Positions 1 to 7,635 of a stretch of DNA of 64,000 nucleotides are shown here, one piece after another. Origin of the DNA: RPRB01 sp035519675 (lineage in GTDB: Bacteria > Myxococcota > Myxococcia > Myxococcales > Myxococcaceae); contig DATIWB010000005.1 in the NCBI GenBank assembly GCA_035519675.1, forward strand, positions 8,690 to 72,689, in the 5' to 3' direction. The notes under the pieces are model-generated. The model ran no database searches. It was not told the origin of the DNA and saw only the letters and a program-made list of their open reading frames with translations. Position 1 is the first letter of the stretch. Each line of letters begins with the position of its first letter. A program made the position numbers and the translations under genes.

Positions 1-551
1 CGCTCCCGCCATTCATCGTCGGCTACCCGCTGATCCCCTGGCTGGCGATCATGATGATGGGGTGGGGCGCCGCGGAGCTCGGCCGGCGCGAGCCTTCCCG
101 CTTCCCGGCGAGGGTGGCGCTGGCGGGGCTGGTGGCGCTGGCCCTGTTCTTCCTGTTCCGCGGTCTGAACGGGTGGGGAAACATGGGGCTGTTCCGGGAG
201 AACGGCTCGCTGGTGCAGTGGCTGCACGTGTCGAAGTACCCGCCGTCCGTCGCCTACGACGCCCTGGAGCTGGGCATCGGATGGTTGCTCCTGGCGCTGT
301 TCCTGGTGTGGAGGCCTCCGGCCTGGGCGGATGCGGTGCTCCGCCCGCTGGGGCAGAGCGCGTTCTTCTTCTACCTCCTGCACGCGCACTTGCTCGCCGT
401 CGCCTCGTACGGGCTGGGGATGCACAACAGCGCGGGCCTGGTGGCGACGTACGTCTCGTCGGCGGCGGTCATCGCGGTGCTGGTCCCGGCCTGCAAGGCG
501 TACCGACGCTACAAGCTGGCGCACCCGAGGAGCCTCGCCCAGTACATCTAG
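1..551 (+). CDS. DUF1624/heparan-acetyltransferase-like membrane protein, C-terminal part
   Basis: The 5' end lies outside the window; the frame is open from base 3 and ends at TAG 549-551, giving about 182 residues. The visible part begins with a YPLIPWLAIMMMGWG segment and continues with several hydrophobic helices, a SKYPPSVAYDALELG segment between helices, and a short basic tail. The YPLIPW and SKYPPS blocks are typical of the DUF1624 family, multi-pass inner-membrane proteins related to the catalytic domain of heparan-alpha-glucosaminide N-acetyltransferase. The substrate cannot be told from this fragment. It converges on a truncated methyltransferase relic just downstream. Confidence 0.72.
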   Translation, partial: LPPFIVGYPLIPWLAIMMMGWGAAELGRREPSRFPARVALAGLVALALFFLFRGLNGWGNMGLFRENGSLVQWLHVSKYPPSVAYDALELGIGWLLLALFLVWRPPAWADAVLRPLGQSAFFFYLLHAHLLAVASYGLGMHNSAGLVATYVSSAAVIAVLVPACKAYRRYKLAHPRSLAQYI

Positions 552-559
552 AGGCTGAG

Positions 560-818
560 CCGCCTTCCTCCGCCGGAGATGCCGGAGGATCCAGTCCAGC
601 GTGTTGCCCGAGCCGGCGAACGGGTCGATGACCAGCACGCCGGGGACCGGGGACAGATGATTGACCGCCGCGGTCACGTCCCGGCCGATCGCGTCGCCGA
701 AGCTGTCGCGCCCGTACCGCTCGACCTCCTCGAGGGTGAGGACCTGGTTCCGCTTCGGGCCGTGAAGCAGGAGAGCCCTGTCGTGCACGGGCGCGCCCGT
801 CTCTTGCTCCTCGCTCAT
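560..818 (-). pseudogene. 3'-truncated SAM-dependent methyltransferase relic
   Basis: Starting from ATG 816-818, the first ~75 codons read like a real protein: MSEEQETGAPVHDRALLL, then KRNQVLTLEEVERYGRDSFG, and then VIDPFAGSGNTLDWILRHL. The DPFAGSGNT block is the SAM-binding motif I of DNA-methylase-like enzymes. After LRHLRRRK (about position 580) the sequence stops looking like a methyltransferase, while the frame stays open to the left edge only because it is antisense to the upstream gene. The rest of the Rossmann fold, expected for at least 100 more residues, is absent. I infer a gene whose 3' part was deleted, with the convergent membrane-protein gene now directly abutting it. Confidence 0.6.
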
Positions 819-922
819 CGGCGTCCTGCCTCGGTCGGCGGCGCGCCGTGGCCGGACTCACATCGAGCATCGCTCACACCCGGACGGCGAACCGAAGTCC
901 ACGACCAGCCCGGTGGACGTCG

Positions 923-2302
923 CTAGAGCAGGGCGCCGCGGAGGATCATGCTCGCCACGGTGAAGTAGATGATCAGCCCGCTCACGTCGACCAGCGTCGC
1001 CACGAAGGGTGCCGAGGCCTTCGCCGGATCGAACCCCAGCCGCCGGAGCAGGAAGGGCAGCATCGAGCCGACCAGGTTCCCGTAGAGCACCACTCCGACC
1101 AGGCTCAGCCCCACGGTGAACGCCACCAGCATGAAGTGGTCGCCGTAGAGGTGGAAGACCTTCGCCCAGATGACGATGCGCAGGAACCCGATGGAGCCCA
1201 GGAGGCATCCCAGCGCGGTGCCACTCGCCACCTCCCGGCTCGCCACCCGCCACCAGTCGCGGAGCTTCACCTCGCGCAGCGCGAGCGAGCGGATGATGAT
1301 CGACGTGGCCTGCGAGCCCGAGTTGCCGCCGGAGGAGATGATCAGCGGCAGGAAGAGCGAGAGGACCACCGCCTTGGCGATCTCGTCCTCGAAGGCGCTC
1401 ATCGCCGTGGCAGTCAGCATCTCGCCCAGGAAGAGCGCCGAGAGCCAGCCGCCGCGCTTCTTGATCATCGAGCCCATGCTCACGTCGAAGTACGGGGCCT
1501 CGAGGGCCTCGACGCCGCCGAGTCCCTGGATTTCCTCGGTGGCCTTCTGCTCGGCGACGTCGAGGACGTCGTCGACGGTGATCATCCCCACCAGCACCCC
1601 GCGAGAGTCGGTCACCGGGAGCGCGACCCGGTCGTACTTCTCGAAGGTCGCAACCACCTCGTCGCGGGTCGCGGTCGCGGGGATGCTGACCAGCGTGGCG
1701 TCGTTCAGCTCGGAGACCTTCTGGTCCGGCTTGGCGAGGACCAGGATCGGCAGCCGCAGGTCGTCCAGCAGCACGCCCTTGTCGTCGGTGACGTAGATGA
1801 CGTTGAGGGTCTCGATGTCCGTGCCGTGCTCGCGGATGTAGTCGAGCGCCTCACGTGCGGTCCACTCGGGCCGGACCGCCACGTACCTGGGCGTCATGAA
1901 GCGCCCGGCGCTGCCCTCGGGGTAACCGAGCAGCTGCCGCGCGATCTTCAGCTGGTCCGGGGTCAGAGTGCTCAGCGCACGCTTGGTCACCTCCGCCGGA
2001 AGCTCCTCGAACAGACGGGTCCGATCGTCCGGAGCCATCCCGTTGAAGACCCCGGCCATCTGCCCGGTGCCGAGCGTCTCCACCACCTCGCTCTGCTGAT
2101 CCAGGGGGAGGTACTCGAACACCTGTGTCGCGGTGTCCCGGGGCAGCACCCGGAAGATGACCCCCGAGTCCTCCGGTGGAAGGTCTCCGATGACCTCCGC
2201 GATGTCGGGTGGGTCCATCTCGGAGAAGGCCTCGCGCAGCGTGGCGTAGTCCTTCGCCTGGATCAGCTCCTCGAACTCTGGCTTCAGAAGGTTGCCGAGC
2301 AT
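923..2302 (-). CDS. mgtE: Magnesium transporter MgtE
   Basis: 459 residues, the usual MgtE length. Order: N-terminal helical superhelix domain (about 1-125, repeated DPPDIAEVIGDLPPEDSG-type helices), two CBS domains (about 130-255), then five membrane helices (about 285-459) containing SGGNSGSQATSIIIRSLA, the conserved MgtE pore signature, and a PFVATLVDVSGLIIYF final helix. It imports Mg2+ (possibly Co2+) across the inner membrane and is gated by cytosolic Mg2+ through the CBS/N domains. An in-frame upstream extension to 2518 exists, but it is composition-shadow of the divergent PilZ gene; ATG 2302 (MLGNLLKPEFEELI) fits the family. No Mg2+ riboswitch leader is possible in the ~70 bp to the PilZ gene. 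Confidence 0.95.
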   Translation of the reverse strand: MLGNLLKPEFEELIQAKDYATLREAFSEMDPPDIAEVIGDLPPEDSGVIFRVLPRDTATQVFEYLPLDQQSEVVETLGTGQMAGVFNGMAPDDRTRLFEELPAEVTKRALSTLTPDQLKIARQLLGYPEGSAGRFMTPRYVAVRPEWTAREALDYIREHGTDIETLNVIYVTDDKGVLLDDLRLPILVLAKPDQKVSELNDATLVSIPATATRDEVVATFEKYDRVALPVTDSRGVLVGMITVDDVLDVAEQKATEEIQGLGGVEALEAPYFDVSMGSMIKKRGGWLSALFLGEMLTATAMSAFEDEIAKAVVLSLFLPLIISSGGNSGSQATSIIIRSLALREVKLRDWWRVASREVASGTALGCLLGSIGFLRIVIWAKVFHLYGDHFMLVAFTVGLSLVGVVLYGNLVGSMLPFLLRRLGFDPAKASAPFVATLVDVSGLIIYFTVASMILRGALL

Positions 2303-2371
2303 CGCTGTCTCGAGTCCCGCCTTCGACGATGTGACGGGGCGGCATGGTGATATGAAAGCGGGGCACAAGCC

Positions 2372-2989
2372 ATGGCCAAAGCGAACGAGACGCGGAGCCG
2401 CTCCAGGGCAGTGTCCACCGGCCCAGCCGCCCGCGAAGGTCTCTCCACCGCGCTTCACCGGCCAGACCTGGTCGGCCCGAAGATCGAGCTGGACACCCAG
2501 GACGACGGGCCGGAGCACCGCGCATTCCCGCGCGCGAAGCTCGCCGTCCCCTTCGGGCTGTGGATCGGCGACGGCGACTCTCGCCGGTTCTCCGCCACCC
2601 TCGTCTCCGTCAACGTCAGCGTGAGCGGGGCGTTCCTCAAGAGCAGCTTCTTCCTCCCGGTGGGGACCCAGATGTCGGTCCGCTTCCAGGTGGAGGCCAC
2701 CGGACCCGCCGTCGAGGCCCGGGTGGAGGTCCTGCGCCAGGAGACGGAGGCCGACCGCACCGGCCGGACCGGCATGGGCCTGCGCTTCCTGGAGTTCTTC
2801 CGCCAGACCGAGGTCACCCTGGCCCGGCTCTTCCTCGGCGAGCAGCTGCGGAAGTTCGCCGAGGGCTACCTGGCGTCCACCCGGGCCCGCTCGCTCAGCT
2901 CGGAGCTGGACCGGGTGGTGGACGCGCTCGCCGCCTGGGAGCTGCTCAAGGTCACCTCGCCCAACGACCCCTGGCGCTTCGCCAAGTAG
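2372..2989 (+). CDS. PilZ domain protein, TIGR02266-like
   Basis: 205 residues. After a ~48-residue variable N-terminus, the sequence HRAFPRAKLAVPFGL supplies the RxxxR half of a PilZ c-di-GMP-binding motif, and VNVSVSGAFLKS supplies the (D/N)xSxxG half about 40 residues later. GMGLRFLEF closes the beta-barrel. A helical C-terminal tail follows. The layout matches the myxobacterial TIGR02266 family of PilZ-like proteins, so a c-di-GMP effector role is likely but the partner is unknown. It is divergent from mgtE with a ~70-bp shared promoter gap and is followed by convergent trxA. Confidence 0.82.
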   Translation: MAKANETRSRSRAVSTGPAAREGLSTALHRPDLVGPKIELDTQDDGPEHRAFPRAKLAVPFGLWIGDGDSRRFSATLVSVNVSVSGAFLKSSFFLPVGTQMSVRFQVEATGPAVEARVEVLRQETEADRTGRTGMGLRFLEFFRQTEVTLARLFLGEQLRKFAEGYLASTRARSLSSELDRVVDALAAWELLKVTSPNDPWRFAK

Positions 2990-3010
2990 CCGGGGGGGGC
3001 GCGCGGCGGC

Positions 3011-3340
3011 TCAGACGTGCTTCTTGAAGCTCTCCTCGAGCCTGCTCTTGGGGACGGCGCCGAGGATCTGGTCCACGACCTTGCCGCCCTTGAAGACCAG
3101 GAGCATGGGGATGCTGCGGACGCCGTAGTTCTGAGCGGTCTGCTGGTTCTCGTCCACGTTGAGCTTGGCGACCTTCATCTTTCCCTTGTAGCGGGTGGCC
3201 AGCTCGTCGAGCGCCGGGGCGATCGCCTTGCACGGCCCGCACCACGGAGCCCAGAAGTCCACCAGCACCGGCTCCTGCGAGTCGAGGACCGTGGCCTTGA
3301 ACTCAGCATCAGAAACGTTGAACGTATCAACACCTGCCAT
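3011..3340 (-). CDS. trxA: Thioredoxin
   Basis: 109 residues, a full single-domain thioredoxin. The redox motif WCGPC has its cysteines at 34 and 37, preceded by VLVDFWAP, and the cis-proline loop SIPMLLVFKGGK follows about 40 residues later. The start ATG 3338-3340 has a strong Shine-Dalgarno, AGGAGG, a few bases upstream; the longer open frame to 3610 lacks thioredoxin character. It reduces disulfides in cytosolic proteins using NADPH through thioredoxin reductase, which is not in the window. Confidence 0.95.
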   Translation of the reverse strand: MAGVDTFNVSDAEFKATVLDSQEPVLVDFWAPWCGPCKAIAPALDELATRYKGKMKVAKLNVDENQQTAQNYGVRSIPMLLVFKGGKVVDQILGAVPKSRLEESFKKHV

Positions 3341-3451
3341 TGCTCCTCCTAATACAAACCCACGGAGCACTCTGCACCGCGGGCTGACGTCCCGGATGTA
3401 CAACGGCCGTGCCCGGCGCGCACGCCTCGGTTTGCTAAGGTGCCGACACCC

Positions 3452-3796
3452 GTGAAGCTTTTTCTTCCACAGACCACCCTCGAGGATTGGGCCGCCAGCG
3501 GCAAGGCCGACGTCCACGAGCACGCGCTGGTCGTCACCGGGGAATCCGTGAAGTACCCGGTGGAAGCGGCGGTGCACGTCATGGCCCTGGTCTCCGGCCC
3601 GGACGAGCACCAGCTACTCCGGAAGGTGAAGACGGAGGCGCAGCTGGCGGAGCTCGGGGGCGAGCGGCTGGCCGACTCGGTCGTCGCCGGCGAGAGCGCG
3701 TACGACGTGGAGAGCGGCTATGTGGTGCAGATGCCCGACGCGCCGGCCCCAACGGAGACCGCCCTCCTCGCCGACTACCTGCTGAACAAGATCTGA
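3452..3796 (+). CDS. Small conserved protein at head of haem operon
   Basis: 114 residues from GTG 3452 (reads MKLFLPQTTLEDWAASGKAD). An earlier GTG at 3440 is possible, but the AAGG at 3437-3440 is correctly spaced only for 3452. The protein is soluble, with no signal peptide or membrane segment, and is mixed alpha/beta; VKTEAQLAELGGERLADSVV and ESAYDVESGYVVQM look like ordered segments. It appears to belong to a family seen in myxobacteria, but I know no function. It lies directly before the CcsA-like gene and hemA with a 1-base gap, so it is probably co-transcribed. Confidence 0.7.
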   Translation: MKLFLPQTTLEDWAASGKADVHEHALVVTGESVKYPVEAAVHVMALVSGPDEHQLLRKVKTEAQLAELGGERLADSVVAGESAYDVESGYVVQMPDAPAPTETALLADYLLNKI

Positions 3797-3797
3797 C

Positions 3798-4595
3798 ATG
3801 GTCCGCACCTGCTTCACGCTCGCCTTCCACGCCTACGCCCTCGGCGCGCTGGCCTACCTCGCGGTCCTCGCCCAGGGGTGGAAGGGGATGGCCTGGGTGG
3901 CGCGGGGGCTGACCCTGGGCGGGTGGGTGCTGCACGGCATCGGGCTGGTGCTCCTGCTCTCGGCGCAACGATGGGTGCCGAGCGGGTTCGGACAGGCGGT
4001 GAGCCTGCTCGCGTTCCTGCTGGTCGCGGTCTTCCTCGCGGTGGACCTCCGGGCACGCGCGGCGCTCCTCGGGGCCTTCCTCTCGCCGGCGGCGGTGGCG
4101 GTGCTCGTCCCGAGCCTGTGGATGGGCGCGCCGGGGCCCGAGCTGACCCAGGGCCTCCGCCAGCCGCTGCTTCCCGTTCACATCGCCGTTGCCCTCGCCG
4201 GGCTGGCGGTGTTCGGCGTGGCCACCGCGGTGGCGGGGGTGTACCTCGCCGCCGAGCGAACCCTGAAGGGCAAGCGGTTCGGTCCGCTCTTCCGGAAGGT
4301 GCCCTCACTCGAGCTGCTCGACGACCTCAACCGCCGGCTGGTGGCCTGGGGCTTCATCGCCCTCTCGCTGACGCTCCTCACCGGCGCCTGGGTGCAGGCC
4401 CGGCTCCGGCCCGAGGAGCGCTGGAGCCCCGCGGAGCTGGCGGTGGTGGTGGCGTGGATCGCCTTCGGCGTTCAGCTCCAGGCCCGCATCTTCGCGGGGT
4501 GGCGCGGCCGGCGGGTGGCCCTCCTCACCATGGTTGGCTTCGGTGTGCTGGTGGTCTCGTTCGTCACCCGTTACGGTCCCTGGGTGACCCGGTGA
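3798..4595 (+). CDS. CcsA/HemX-family cytochrome c assembly-type membrane protein
   Basis: 265 residues with about eight hydrophobic helices. Features: HAYALGALAYLAVLAQGW at the N-terminus, LPVHIAVALAGLAVFGVATA with a conserved His in the middle, and RRLVAWGFIALSLTLLTGAWV. This pattern is that of the CcsA/ResC/HemX family of haem-handling membrane proteins. Its place immediately before hemA matches the HemX position in many bacteria, where it modulates glutamyl-tRNA reductase level or takes part in haem export to cytochrome c. Its stop overlaps the hemA GTG start (GTGA), which supports translational coupling. Confidence 0.78.
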   Translation: MVRTCFTLAFHAYALGALAYLAVLAQGWKGMAWVARGLTLGGWVLHGIGLVLLLSAQRWVPSGFGQAVSLLAFLLVAVFLAVDLRARAALLGAFLSPAAVAVLVPSLWMGAPGPELTQGLRQPLLPVHIAVALAGLAVFGVATAVAGVYLAAERTLKGKRFGPLFRKVPSLELLDDLNRRLVAWGFIALSLTLLTGAWVQARLRPEERWSPAELAVVVAWIAFGVQLQARIFAGWRGRRVALLTMVGFGVLVVSFVTRYGPWVTR

Positions 4596-5866
4596 GCCCT
4601 CCGCTGGTCTGCGTGGGACTCTCGCATCACACCGCTCCGGTGGACGTGCGCGAGCGCCTGGTCCTCCCCGACGACCGGCAGAACGAGCTCCTCCAGGCGA
4701 TGGCCCAGGCTCCGGCCGAGGCCCTGCTGGTCTCCACCTGCAACCGGGTGGAGCTCTATGTGGTCGGCCCGGGGCCGGACCTTCACGACCGGACGCGGAC
4801 CGCGCTGGCGAGCGTCGCGGGCAACGACCTGGCGCCGTACCTCTACTCGCACCATGGCGAGGCGGCGGTGCTCCACCTCTTCCGGGTGGCGGCGAGCCTG
4901 GACTCGATGGTGCTCGGCGAGCCGCAGATCCTCGGCCAGGTGAAGGACGCGTTCGAGCAGGCCCAGCGGCTGGGCGCGGCGCGGGGCGAGCTGGCCCGCA
5001 TCTGCGCCGCCGCCTTCGGGAGCGCGAAGCGGGTCCGGACCGAGACCGAGCTCGGCCGCGCCGCGACCTCGATGGCCTCGGCGGCGGTGGAGATGGCCCG
5101 ACACATCTTCGACGGGCTGGAGGGGAAGACGGTGCTCCTGGTCGGCGCCGGGGAGATGGCCGAGCTGTCAGGGCGCCACCTGCTCTCCGCCGGAGCCTCG
5201 AAGGTCCTGGTCGCCAACCGCACCTTCGAGCATGCCGCGGCGCTGGCGGCGATCCTGCAGGGACAGGCGGTCCCCTTCGACCGGATGGAGGAGAGCCTGG
5301 TGCTGGCCGACGTCGTCGTCTGCTCCACCGCCTCCCCCACGCCGGTCATCACCCGGGAGAAGGTCGCCCGGGTGCTCAAGCCCCGGAAGCACCGTCCGCT
5401 CTTCCTGGTGGACCTCGCGGTGCCGCGCGACGTGGACCCCGACGTGCACACCCTGGACGGCGTCTACTCCTACGACGTCGACGACATCCAGCGGGTCATC
5501 GACGAGAACCAGGCGGCGCGGACGGCCGCCGCGGCCAAGGCCGAGGTGCTGGTGGCGGAGGAGGTCGCCCGGTACATCCGCCAGCGCACCGTGCGGGAGC
5601 AGGTGCCGGTGCTCGCCCAGCTGCGGGCGCGGGCCGAGCAGATCCGCCGGGCGGAGCTGGAGCGGGCCATGAGCAACCTTCCGGCCCCGCTGAGCCCGGC
5701 ACAGGAAAAGGTCATCGAGGCCATGACCTCGGCCATCGTGAACAAGATGCTGCACCAGCCCACGGCCAAGCTCCGGGCGGTCCAGGCCGGCGAGAGCGAG
5801 CTGGCCGACGCCGCCGCCGAGCTGTTCGGTCTGGACGGGGTGCCCCGCAAGGCCGGCGAGGGCTGA
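4592..5866 (+). CDS. hemA: Glutamyl-tRNA reductase
   Basis: 424 residues from GTG 4592. The N-terminus GLSHHTAPVDVRERL, the catalytic Cys50 in STCNRVELY, LGEPQILGQVKDAF and the NADPH-binding GAGEMAELSGRHL are all family hallmarks; PLFLVDLAVPRDVDP and the C-terminal dimerisation helices complete the enzyme. It reduces glutamyl-tRNA(Glu) to glutamate-1-semialdehyde, the first committed step of the C5 tetrapyrrole pathway. It overlaps the upstream gene by 4 bases and is followed by hemC and hemD. A much longer upstream open frame is only a shadow of the CcsA-like gene. Confidence 0.96.
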   Translation: MSPPLVCVGLSHHTAPVDVRERLVLPDDRQNELLQAMAQAPAEALLVSTCNRVELYVVGPGPDLHDRTRTALASVAGNDLAPYLYSHHGEAAVLHLFRVAASLDSMVLGEPQILGQVKDAFEQAQRLGAARGELARICAAAFGSAKRVRTETELGRAATSMASAAVEMARHIFDGLEGKTVLLVGAGEMAELSGRHLLSAGASKVLVANRTFEHAAALAAILQGQAVPFDRMEESLVLADVVVCSTASPTPVITREKVARVLKPRKHRPLFLVDLAVPRDVDPDVHTLDGVYSYDVDDIQRVIDENQAARTAAAAKAEVLVAEEVARYIRQRTVREQVPVLAQLRARAEQIRRAELERAMSNLPAPLSPAQEKVIEAMTSAIVNKMLHQPTAKLRAVQAGESELADAAAELFGLDGVPRKAGEG

Positions 5867-5888
5867 GGGGACCTCGCGCTCCAGCGCC

Positions 5889-6821
5889 ATGCCGCCGCTC
5901 CGCATCGCCACCCGCAAGAGTCCGCTCGCGCTCTGGCAGGCGCACCACGTGGCCGGGCTGCTCCGGGTGCGCTCGCCGAGCACCGAGGTGACCCTGGTCG
6001 AGCTGTCGACCGAAGGGGACCGGGTGCTGGACAGCCCGCTGTCACGCATCGGCGGCAAGGGGCTGTTCGTGAAGGAGATCGAGGCGGCGCTGCTCGACGG
6101 CCGCGCCGATCTGGCGGTTCACAGCCTCAAGGACGTGACCAGCAGCTTCCCCCCGGGCCTGGTGCTGGCCGCGGTGCCCGAGCGCGAGGACCCGCGTGAC
6201 GCCTGGACGAGCCCTCGGGGCATCCGCTTCGCCGACATTCCCCGGGGCGGGCGGGTCGGCACCTCGTCGCTCCGGCGGGCCTGTCAGCTGCGGGCGCTCC
6301 GGCCCGACGTGGAGGTGGTTCCGCTCCGGGGCAACGTGGGGACCCGGCTGCGGAAGACCGAGGAGCTGGGGCTGGCTGGGTCCATCCTCGCCCTGGCCGG
6401 GCTGCGGCGGCTCGGACTCGAGGACCGGGTGACCGAGCTGCTTCCGCCGGAGGTCATGCTGCCGGCGGTGGGGCAGGGGGCACTGGCGCTGGAGTGCGCG
6501 GCGGACAGCCCCCACCGCCCGCTGGTGGAGTCGCTCGAGCACCGCCCCACGCGCATCCCCATCGACGCCGAGCGAGCCTTCCTCGAGCTGCTGGAGGGCG
6601 GCTGCACCGTCCCCCTGGCCGCGCACGCCATCCTCGAGGGGGACCAGCTCTGGGTGCGCGGCCTGGTCGGCGCGCCGGATGGGAGCGAGGTGGTGCGGGC
6701 CGAGCGGCGAGGCGCCGCCTCACGGGCCCGTGCGCTGGGCCAGGAGCTCGCCGAGGAGCTGCTCCGCCGTGGCGCCCGGGCCCTGCTCGCCGCGCACGCC
6801 GGAGCGCCGTCCGGTGCCTGA
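5889..6821 (+). CDS. hemC: Porphobilinogen deaminase (hydroxymethylbilane synthase)
   Basis: 310 residues, normal length. IATRKSPLALWQAHHV starts the fold; GGKGLFVKEIEAALL and AVHSLKDVTSSFP carry substrate-binding residues; GTSSLRRACQLRAL is the second anion-binding loop; Cys239 in EGGCTVPLAAHA is the dipyrromethane cofactor attachment site. The enzyme polymerises four porphobilinogen molecules to hydroxymethylbilane. It lies 22 bases after hemA and overlaps hemD by 8 bases. Confidence 0.96.
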   Translation: MPPLRIATRKSPLALWQAHHVAGLLRVRSPSTEVTLVELSTEGDRVLDSPLSRIGGKGLFVKEIEAALLDGRADLAVHSLKDVTSSFPPGLVLAAVPEREDPRDAWTSPRGIRFADIPRGGRVGTSSLRRACQLRALRPDVEVVPLRGNVGTRLRKTEELGLAGSILALAGLRRLGLEDRVTELLPPEVMLPAVGQGALALECAADSPHRPLVESLEHRPTRIPIDAERAFLELLEGGCTVPLAAHAILEGDQLWVRGLVGAPDGSEVVRAERRGAASRARALGQELAEELLRRGARALLAAHAGAPSGA

Positions 6822-7617
6822 GACCCCGGGGGGTCGGGGCCGCCCATCGCCCCACCTTCGGCGTCTCGCCGGGGTCCGGGTGCTCGTCCCCCGTCCCCGG
6901 GAGCGGGCCGAGCCGCTGTGCTTGCAGCTCGAGGACGAGGGCGCGGAGGTGGTGGCGCTGCCGCTGCTGGAGCTGGAGCCGCCGACGGACCCGCGCCCGC
7001 TGCAGGCGGCCGCCGAGCTGCTGAGCCGGTTCGCGTGGGTGGCGTTCGCCAGCGAGCGCGCGGTGACGGCGCTGGTGGAGGCGGCGCGGACGGCGGGGAC
7101 GCTGGACGTCCTCCGCACCCGGAAGCTGGCCGCGGTGGGGCCGGCGACGGCGGCGGCGCTCTCCGCGCAGGGGCTCGAGCCGGCGCTGGTGGCCACGGTG
7201 TCCACCGGGGAAGGCCTGGCCCTGGCGCTGGTCCCCCGGCTCCAGGCGGGGGAGGTGGTGTTGCTCCCGGCGGCGGAGCAGGGGCGGCGAGCGCTCGAGG
7301 AGGGCCTGGTGGTGGCCGGGGTGACGGTGGAGCGGGTCGCGGCGTACCGCGCGAGCCCGGCCGGCACTGCGCCGGAGGGCTGGGCGGAGGTGGTGGCGCG
7401 TCCGCCCCGGTGTGTGCTCTTCGGGTCTCCGCGCACGGTGGAGGCGTTCCTGTCGCTCCCCGGGGCAGCGGCCCTGGTCGCGGCGGTGCGGGCGGTGGCG
7501 GTGGGGCCGACCACGGCCGCCGCGCTCCGGGCCCGGGGGTGGGAGCCGGCGGCGACTGCCAGCGCGCCGACGCCTCCGGAGTGGGTGGAAGCGGCGGTGC
7601 GGGCCATCGGGGGGTAG
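6814..7617 (+). CDS. hemD: Uroporphyrinogen-III synthase
   Basis: 267 residues from GTG 6814 (MPETPGGRGRP...), overlapping the hemC stop by 8 bases; a longer frame back to 6679 lies inside hemC. The protein has the two-lobed HemD pattern: GVRVLVPRPRERAEPLCLQL at the start, FAWVAFASERAVTALVEA, AVGPATAAALSAQGLEP, and in the second half CVLFGSPRTVEAFLSL and AVGPTTAAALRARGW. It cyclises hydroxymethylbilane with inversion of ring D. Sequence identity in this family is low, so operon position is a major part of the evidence. Confidence 0.92.
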   Translation: MPETPGGRGRPSPHLRRLAGVRVLVPRPRERAEPLCLQLEDEGAEVVALPLLELEPPTDPRPLQAAAELLSRFAWVAFASERAVTALVEAARTAGTLDVLRTRKLAAVGPATAAALSAQGLEPALVATVSTGEGLALALVPRLQAGEVVLLPAAEQGRRALEEGLVVAGVTVERVAAYRASPAGTAPEGWAEVVARPPRCVLFGSPRTVEAFLSLPGAAALVAAVRAVAVGPTTAAALRARGWEPAATASAPTPPEWVEAAVRAIGG

Positions 7618-7635
7618 ACTCCCCGGTCGCTCCCC

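Noticed and set aside
2303..2371. Mg2+ riboswitch before mgtE
   Set aside because: The gap is only ~70 bp and shared with a divergent gene; no M-box-like structure fits.
2303..2518. 72-codon N-terminal extension of MgtE
   Set aside because: It is antisense to the PilZ gene's start and has no MgtE character; ATG 2302 gives the family length.
3878..4591. Long open frame upstream of hemA
   Set aside because: Arg/Gly/Ala-rich shadow of the CcsA-like gene; hemA starts at GTG 4592.
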